DNA of 8,292 nucleotides, taken from Kiritimatiellia bacterium. Lineage in GTDB: Bacteria > Verrucomicrobiota > Kiritimatiellia > RFP12 > UBA1067. Of the stretch, positions 6,401 through 8,292 are shown piece after piece (the first letter of the stretch is position 1; the number at the start of each line of letters is the position of its first letter). The stretch lies in NCBI GenBank assembly GCA_024405335.1, contig JAKSOX010000075.1, positions 1 to 8,292 of the forward strand. Direction: 5' to 3'. The notes below the pieces were generated by a model. The model saw only the letters and a program-made list of their open reading frames with translations, made no database searches and was not told where the DNA came from. A program made the translations under genes and the position numbers.

Positions 6401-8291
6401 CGACAACCGCAAGTACGTGGGCGATTTCTACCGCTCCAAGATTTGGCAGGACGGCGAACTCGTGCGCGACTACCGCCCGCGCCTCAAGGACGACGGCTCC
6501 GCCGGCGTCTTCGACGCCGTCGCGAACGCCTGGGTGGCCACCACGGGCACCTTCGCGTGGGGCGGCCTCCAGCCGCTGGACGGCGATTCGCTCGTGATCG
6601 AGGGCTTCCCCGCGCGCTCCTCCACCCCCGGGCCTTCCTACGGGCGGCATTCCGACCTCGCGCCCGGCGACGCCTTCACCTGCACCGCCCCGTCCTTCGT
6701 CGACGGCACGCGCCTCGGCGTGGCCGTGGGTTGGAAACGCTACGTCGCCGCCGAGGACGAAACGGCCTGGGAATTCGTCGACTCCGGCGAGGGCAACGCC
6801 GTCGACCACGTCCACGGCGACCGCTCCGTCAAAATCGAATGGCAGTGGCGTTACTGGGACGAACCCGGTCTCGTCTACAACGGCCTGTGCGAAACGAACG
6901 GCACCTCCGTGCTCATCGACGCCACCGTGAAGGGCTTCGGCTACGCCGCCGACACGGCCGCGCTCGAAATTGCCTGGGGCTACGTGGCCGGCGACTACCT
7001 CTACACGAACGTCCTCGCCGACGTGGTCCATCCCGGCCACGCCACGAACTTCCTCTTCGAGGGCCTCTCCCCAGCCACCGAATACCACGCCCGCATCTTC
7101 CTGCGCGATTCCGAAGGCGGAATCGTCGAAATGTCCAATCCGGACGAAATCGTCTTCTCCACCGAAGACGCCGGACGGGACGGCGAGCCCGAATTCGTCT
7201 ACGTCGACCTCGACGTGGAAACGCTCGAATACGTGGAGTTCAACGGCTCCACCTACGTGAACACCGGCGTCATCCCCTCGGCCCACGAAATCCAAACTCG
7301 CTACCGCACCGTCTACTCGAGCGCGTTCGTGAACGACATGCACGTGTTCGGCACGGACGTCGGCAACGCCCAGAACTACGTCCACTGGTCCGAATGGGGC
7401 AGCGGCGCGACCCGCGTCGACCAGCAGCACTACTGCTGGGGCTACAACGGCTCCCAGGTGAACAACTACTCCACCGTGGTCACGAACGTGATCCACGAGC
7501 TGGACTACAACCTGAAGAACGGCTCCGCCTACGAAACCTGGTTCGACGGCGAAAAGACCACCTTCAACGCGCTTTCCAAGTCCACTTCCTCGCTGCTGAT
7601 CGGCCGCCGTTCGTCCGTCACCAACTGGAAGGGCCACATGTTCGAATTCGCCGTGGTCGAACACGCCTCCGGCGACGAGATCCTCCACTACTATCCCGCC
7701 AAGGATCCGGGCGGCAAGGCCTGCTTCTGGGACCAGGTCAACGGGAAATACGTCTACCCCGCGTCCGGCACGCTCGTCGCCGGGCCGCCGCAAAACCCCA
7801 ACTGGGAACACGCCTCGATGCTCAAGGTCACGGGCCGCCCCGTCCAGCGACGCTCCACCACCGCGCCAGGATACGGCATCTTCACCGGCTACGCCAAAGA
7901 CCAGGCCCTGAACAACGTCACCGCGCGCTACCACGAGCGGGACGGCGTGAAGGCCGTGGCCGTGGGCTTCAACGTCCACACCAACGACGCCGTCACCGGC
8001 GAATGGCTGCCGTGGTTCGCGGAGGACCACGAGGACGAATGGCAAACGCGCTTCGAATCGCGGCAGGATTTCACGTTCTCCATGGCCCACCCCGGCTGCG
8101 CCACTTGGCTCGACTGGAACTGGGTGGTGCTCGGCGACGCCCGGCTCGATTTCAACGACGTCGTCGAAACCAATACGGCCAACGCCACTCTCGACGTGGC
8201 GGTGGGCGGCTGGGGCTACACCGCGCCGCGCGCCCGGCTCAAGATGGCCTACGGCTTCTCGCCCGACTTCCTCCAGTACACCAACGTCCTC
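3..8291 (+). CDS. Giant LamG / Fn3-like repeat protein, probable secreted or surface adhesin (partial, both ends outside window)
   Basis: One frame is open for 2763 codons across the window and continues beyond both edges, so neither start nor stop is seen. Translation shows eight LamG/concanavalin A-like domains (about residues 1-150, 159-356, 467-659, 767-981, 1191-1410, 1613-1786, 1998-2187, 2407-2595). Between them lie seven A modules and five Fn3-like B modules. The protein is rich in Gly, Ala, Asp, Tyr, Trp and Asn, with no long hydrophobic segment and no recognised catalytic motif. LamG and Fn3 families are known mainly as extracellular binding and spacer domains, so a surface or secreted binding role is inferred; the ligand is unknown. 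A signal peptide and any cell-wall or outer-membrane anchor would lie outside the window. Codons end overwhelmingly in C or G, although Glu often uses GAA. Style and composition suggest a Kiritimatiellota-like bacterium. The frame is near certain, the function only moderate. Confidence 0.95.
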   Translation, partial: MMGARTAFQSNAIGLSFQIESGSQGYAAAYGSEVAYSMLGADVHAGVGDGWHVFEVGAAAKVDDAKKHDFSAQTFSSGLSVYAFTVNNDGTPHAQMASVSIAWLLIKDGGAVVRYLLPVRRLEDGALGFYDTANDEWYPNAGSGEFEAGPEYSDEHSYPVEWIENTFDAYFFTDYCPGPDTRFDAKFVAYNGIGAGSEWTSAGQAVGSYYGTLWGTRPNSTAYRCYQFSTYSGAAEYASYRGGNSDTLHYYVHLDREAVVEVRETDAEILVNGVTAATGVKRSGATEVPLAIFAINNNGNVTQRGKFRLFNLRFREKGRIVRSYVPYVKDDVPGLLEECSGAFLSPRGSGQVAAGPRAACDDDVFEVEAPALTSVGAPSPAYGRRQPVAEGDAFDCSFPAFETNGFRYVATGWTLYTNSAAGGSHVWKSGTGDVCPYVHPGRFAKLRWDVAVSLAHAGAPVAPTNLYERVEYVESTGSQYVKSGYVPTRWTETRVGFQFLSVPSGQSYCSILGARANGDSNYLYVPARIDNATLTTLQHYYGNNLIARSYGVAAARHETVFNDPVHRVYEDGLLLGTYGVAALASTGNREFFFFCRNENNGTAQHLAAARLHHLEFWEFGRPGTRFLPVKRLSDGVVGFYDSASNRFVTAVSGSLIAGPHAETDDGLRVAGNLEAPDDPAFAPAAGDTWRHAPGEAVDCAAPAAIAQGCFDYVCTGYVVYTNDLDGVRRVWLSGDGVSVSFAHPGAFTTVEWQWKKTVGGMPWSAASYVQDGLLALWDGVENSGPGRHADDAGEWVDHVSGHAFGLVGTTVGNDRLTFAGNTSSYGWLSPEATAATFDVPERPTVEIAYRHLGGAANGIALMSSSKSGIAMGTYSSGTALILSANRNGITPNFSGGADAHTVATLYDGYKAASAWADGALLTSFATQNSWSYANAATYVGKRDHANNPFCGDVMALRLYGRPLAEAEIVHNDFVDAFRFRGVSYADVVEIAGEPRRLGAPSPAYGIGAGYAPGAAVEASVPAPDVVADGVAATCVGHVVYVNAPGSAEWTEWMHGPESSVAFEHPGAAVRVVWLWRTSAAPSLEFGGFVATNAASVVAAAHVGGWGDAESASLEAAWGFAPDALDFVQTLLPDAVAGTDVRAVLRLPPGATVYVRFFLEDSAGGKTWMSSEAAEVTLPDAWAPLVPDAASYAGGCAKVLHYDGVDNAGTGVHDPDSPVWKDLSGGGYDLQLTANGSWLPNALKAYDYTAYWPVGMGPLYQTVEAVFRSTSAPNNWGMVFTTERKNSSPHRVMTGNYGRYAWFSTASTGERAMFLGDDVTLPRGVAATYNELSDVAVPDGFFLDGGRVLNPPVLSTTFNVGNGKMAVGARKPGEGNYYFCGDVFAIRAWEGKLSETDLLANNRIDRVRFFGEEPADGLLVTGDPAVYGEAAPRAGRHYGLAEGDEFLCVAPASVALAGGATATCLGWNLHTNVPGTAEWALAASGAETTCPYVHGKTAAKLVWRYAVEGPAGVSFLGQTATNRTSAAFVASVSGFGPGVTAADLAVAWGVRPGECAVTSVVCSAAAGVSTNLFLGVPPGAAVAKLLLLDKSTGAVLAESAEGRIAAVDSPGALRDAFVQVDGAAWFDTGRMPTMQSRVEIDFRFLQRYNQYRVFGVEAGTLFMTVYQNGSGYWAYAHQNNSGNWVSTGVYTDLLRHFMVYDMKNNVFEIDDGVVYSASPMSGTASQNANNTMFVCKGNGDGNVAPQMRVYDFKFYENGALVQHLVPREVNGEGVLWDEVANAPHASITTTPALYGEEPAHADALEVVGWPVEGPATLPAAGVHRGLAEGDAFTCVAPAHGAGALKYVCTGWEIWRCADASADDWSLESSGSGNVCRYVHGASAGRLVWKWSVKGPAGLSAAAPTEVGRFSATVPVSVEGFGYDAESASLCVAWGYAPDALAFTNVVLSPASPGTAPAVEIGGFAPGATVHARFFLKDDLGRVTEAPDAISFTTADFWWAEEFAPMVRATGSQCFDTGILPNRGTRVSFTHATTDKATDKMTFGERNNGFNFLCWIGTNPGTSINPCLGTSGNVGAQSTGKMAGERWTLDFGLLSGVWVDGVSILDAYWWKANYDSSATSSKTLYMMGLNDKGAIDNRKYVGDFYRSKIWQDGELVRDYRPRLKDDGSAGVFDAVANAWVATTGTFAWGGLQPLDGDSLVIEGFPARSSTPGPSYGRHSDLAPGDAFTCTAPSFVDGTRLGVAVGWKRYVAAEDETAWEFVDSGEGNAVDHVHGDRSVKIEWQWRYWDEPGLVYNGLCETNGTSVLIDATVKGFGYAADTAALEIAWGYVAGDYLYTNVLADVVHPGHATNFLFEGLSPATEYHARIFLRDSEGGIVEMSNPDEIVFSTEDAGRDGEPEFVYVDLDVETLEYVEFNGSTYVNTGVIPSAHEIQTRYRTVYSSAFVNDMHVFGTDVGNAQNYVHWSEWGSGATRVDQQHYCWGYNGSQVNNYSTVVTNVIHELDYNLKNGSAYETWFDGEKTTFNALSKSTSSLLIGRRSSVTNWKGHMFEFAVVEHASGDEILHYYPAKDPGGKACFWDQVNGKYVYPASGTLVAGPPQNPNWEHASMLKVTGRPVQRRSTTAPGYGIFTGYAKDQALNNVTARYHERDGVKAVAVGFNVHTNDAVTGEWLPWFAEDHEDEWQTRFESRQDFTFSMAHPGCATWLDWNWVVLGDARLDFNDVVETNTANATLDVAVGGWGYTAPRARLKMAYGFSPDFLQYTNVL
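477..1070 (+). other. LamG-like domain 2
   Basis: Residues 159-356. It starts PVEWIENTFDAYFFTDY, a divergent form of the EYVESTGSQYV.(T/S)GY opening of domain 3. It contains Gly/Tyr/Asn-rich strands (VGSYYGTLWGTR, LHYYVHLDREAVVEV) and ends with FRLFNLRFREKGRIVRSYVP and SGQVAAGP. Its direct contact with domain 1, without an A or B module between, is unlike the rest of the protein. It is the most divergent of the LamG copies that open with the EYVESTGSQYV-type motif, so exact edges are uncertain. Confidence 0.68.
1101..1382 (+). repeat. A module copy 1 (no B module follows)
   Basis: Residues 367-460. It shows the A signature in order: GAPSPAYG, then VAEGDAFDCSFPAF, YVATGWTLYTN, GTGDVCPYVHPG and the closing strand AKLRWDVAV. 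The first and third conserved Cys are present (codons at 1188 and 1305); the second is Ala (codon 1230). A short linker, HAGAPVAPTNLY, leads straight into LamG domain 3 with no Fn3-like module. I do not know a named family for this module; a beta-sandwich is only a guess. Confidence 0.75.
1401..1979 (+). other. LamG-like domain 3 (best-preserved copy)
   Basis: Residues 467-659. The textbook opening YERVEYVESTGSQYVKSGY is followed by FQFLSVPSG, SILGARANGDSNYLYV, a central HRVYEDGLLLGTYG strand (typical of the inner sheet, where a display name or ornament loop sits), FFFFCRNENNGTAQH, and the end LHHLEFWEFG, FLPVKRLSDGVVGFYDSAS and GSLIAGP. These strand-and-turn motifs match LamG_3-type concanavalin-like domains as I know them. 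It serves here as the reference for aligning the other copies. Confidence 0.82.
2001..2270 (+). repeat. A module copy 2 (no B module follows)
   Basis: Residues 667-756. It begins LRVAGNLEAPDDPAFAP, a degraded form of the SPAYG start, then APGEAVDCAAPA, YVCTGYVVYTND and the closing strand FTTVEWQWKK after FAHPG. Cys 1 and 2 are present (codons 2097 and 2142), but the third is replaced in GDGVSVSFAHPG. As with copy 1, it passes directly to a LamG domain through TVGGMPWSAA. Confidence 0.72.
2301..2945 (+). other. LamG-like domain 4 (second subclass)
   Basis: Residues 767-981. It opens DGLLALWDGVENSGPGRH, then GEWVDHVSGHAFGL, a weakened WKDLSG.G.DL motif. The middle includes YRHLGGAANGIALMSSS and AASAWADGALLTSFA. 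It ends in FCGDVMALRLYGRPLAEAEI, the common LamG ending in which a strand is followed by a short helix (R.Y.R.L...EI..N). This subclass differs from domains 1-3 at both ends and shares its form with domain 5. Confidence 0.8.
2961..3536 (+). repeat. A module copy 3 plus Fn3-like B module copy 1
   Basis: A3 spans residues 987-1080: GAPSPAYGIGAGYAPGAAVE, TCVGHVVYVN, FEHPGAAVRVVWLWR. Only the second Cys remains (codon 3102). B1 spans residues 1081-1178: VGGWGDAESASLEAAWGFAP, DALDFVQTLL, then LRLPPGATVYVRFFLEDSAG and VTLPDA. The latter half has the Fn3 hallmark L.P.T.Y..R.F..D..G. This is the first A copy in the window that carries a B module. Confidence 0.75.
3573..4232 (+). other. LamG-like domain 5 (second subclass)
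   Basis: Residues 1191-1410. It opens VLHYDGVDNAGTGVHDP and VWKDLSGGGYDLQL, the clear form of a motif weakened in domain 4. It continues with TVEAVFRSTS, WGMVFTTERKNSS and KMAVGARKPGEGNYYFCGD, and ends AIRAWEGKLSETDLLANNRI, the strand-plus-helix close. Family assignment is by motif resemblance to LamG domains with the D(G)..N.G.G.H....W.DLSG...D start. Confidence 0.85.
4248..4820 (+). repeat. A module copy 4 plus Fn3-like B module copy 2
   Basis: A4 spans residues 1416-1511 and is close to consensus: GLAEGDEFLCVAPAS, TCLGWNLHTN, ETTCPYVHGKTAAKLVWRY, with all three Cys (codons 4341, 4389, 4467). B2 spans residues 1512-1606: VSGFGPGVTAADLAVAWGV, then VPPGAAVAKLLLLDKSTGA. B2 is the most divergent B copy, since the usual R.F.. 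of the ARFFL strand is KLLLL. Bases 4314-4332 are an exact 19-base match to 5472-5490 in A5. Confidence 0.78.
4839..5360 (+). other. LamG-like domain 6 (short copy)
   Basis: Residues 1613-1786, about 20-25 residues shorter than domains 2 and 3. It opens FVQVDGAAWFDTGRMPT, then RVEIDFRFLQ, YRVFGVEAGTLFMTVYQ, FMVYDMKNNVFEIDDGVVYS, TMFVCKGNGDG, and ends MRVYDFKFYENGALVQHLVP and GVLWDEVAN. The pattern W/Y.DTG at the start and YDFKFYENG.LV near the end fit the first LamG subclass. Confidence 0.8.
5409..5981 (+). repeat. A module copy 5 plus Fn3-like B module copy 3 (consensus-like unit)
   Basis: A5 (residues 1803-1896) carries GLAEGDAFTCVAPAH, KYVCTGWEIW, SGSGNVCRYVHG and GRLVWKWSVKGPAG, with all three Cys (codons 5499, 5541, 5622). 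B3 (residues 1897-1993) carries SVEGFGYDAESASLCVAWGY, APDALAFTNVVL, then FAPGATVHARFFLKDD and AISFTT. Both modules are nearest to the consensus of their kind, so this is the best query for finding relatives. Confidence 0.82.
5994..6563 (+). other. LamG-like domain 7
   Basis: Residues 1998-2187. It opens FAPMVRATGSQCFDTGILPN, matching the YVESTGSQYV.(T/S)G opening of domain 3. It continues KMTFGERNNGFNFLCWIG, in the GAR..N.F position, then LDFGLLSGVWVDGVSI and a Trp-rich loop AYWWKANYD. The end is YRSKIWQDGELVRDYRPR, GSAGVFDAVANAWVATTG. Directly preceded by the FWWAEE linker after B3. Confidence 0.8.
6588..7163 (+). repeat. A module copy 6 plus Fn3-like B module copy 4
   Basis: A6 (residues 2196-2289): STPGPSYGRHSDLAPGDAF, then TCTAPSF, VAVGWKRYVA, GEGNAVDHVHGDRSVKIEW, QWRYW. 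Only the first Cys remains (codon 6681). B4 (residues 2290-2387): TVKGFGYAADTAALEIAWGY, YLYTNVLADVV, then FEGLSPATEYHARIFLRDSE and EIVFST. B4 has the clearest Fn3 ending of all copies (GLSPATEYHARIF). Confidence 0.8.
7221..7787 (+). other. LamG-like domain 8
   Basis: Residues 2407-2595. It opens TLEYVEFNGSTYVNTGVIPS, a clear match to the domain 3 start, then MHVFGTDVGNAQNYVHW, IHELDYNLKNGSAYETWFDG, SLLIGRRSSVTNWKGHMFEF and HYYPAKDPGGKACFWDQVNG, and ends KYVYPASGTLVAGPP. The last motif equals the SGSLIAGP end of domain 3. It is among the best-conserved copies. Confidence 0.83.
7818..8291 (+). repeat. A module copy 7 plus Fn3-like B module copy 5 (cut by window edge)
   Basis: A7 (residues 2606-2709) is the most divergent A copy: STTAPGYGIFTGYAKDQAL, VAVGFNVHTNDA, FSMAHPGCATWLDWNWVV. 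None of the three usual Cys positions is kept, and an acidic insert, EDHEDEWQ, occurs near residues 2675-2681. B5 (residues 2710 onward): VAVGGWGYTAPRARLKMAYG, then FSPDFLQYTNVL, where the window ends about half-way through the module. The rest of the Fn3-like half must lie downstream. Confidence 0.74.
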
Positions 8292-8292
8292 T

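Noticed and set aside
6970..7260. + strand open frame of 96 codons
   Set aside because: Thr/Ser/Pro-rich shadow. The bases encode the end of B4 and the start of LamG domain 8.
7928..8188. Reverse-strand open frames (7928-8188, and similarly 1919-2116 and 752-934)
   Set aside because: Short antisense shadows inside conserved sense-strand modules.

Overview
The whole window is an internal slice of one giant protein-coding gene on the + strand. The frame whose codons begin at base 3 (3, 6, 9 and so on) was translated from end to end. It gives 2763 consecutive sense codons with no stop, and it runs off both edges of the window. Bases 1-2 and base 8292 belong to codons cut by the window edges. 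No start codon, signal peptide, stop codon, promoter, terminator, RNA gene, mobile element, CRISPR array or intergenic DNA is visible. Residue numbers used here are nucleotide position divided by 3 (residue 1 = base 3).

The protein is a modular, repetitive, probably secreted or surface-exposed giant. Three kinds of beta-rich module alternate. (1) Eight LamG / concanavalin A-like domains, the first missing its N-terminal part. (2) Seven copies of a roughly 90-105 residue module, here called A. Its consensus has SPAYG, then GLAEGD(A/E)F.C.AP, then (Y)VCTGW..(Y/H)TN, then G..C.YVHG, then a Trp-rich strand such as LVW.W. (3) Five copies of a roughly 95-100 residue fibronectin type III-like module, here called B, marked by GFGYDA.SA.L..AWGYAPD.L.(F/Y)TNV, then L.PGA.(V/Y).(A/V)R(F/I)FL.D..G, then a closing FTT-like strand. 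The order is LamG1-LamG2-A1-LamG3-A2-LamG4-A3-B1-LamG5-A4-B2-LamG6-A5-B3-LamG7-A6-B4-LamG8-A7-B5(cut). From A3 onward the regular unit is LamG-A-B, about 385-430 residues.

The DNA is strongly GC-rich, with codons ending almost always in C or G. This composition, and giant proteins of alternating LamG-like and Fn3-like modules with phrases such as EYVESTGSQYV, WKDLSGGGYDL and AWGYAPDAL, resemble what is known from the Kiritimatiellota / Lentisphaerota / Verrucomicrobiota group, often from animal gut metagenomes. The taxon is an inference from style, not a proven assignment.

Other frames contain long stop-free stretches, including a 1675-codon arginine-rich one at 1016-6043 on the + strand. 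These are shadows of the real gene: codons here rarely end in T or A, so stops seldom form out of frame. They should not be annotated. A likely role is binding to glycans or protein ligands at the cell surface (adhesion or substrate attachment). No catalytic motif was recognised.
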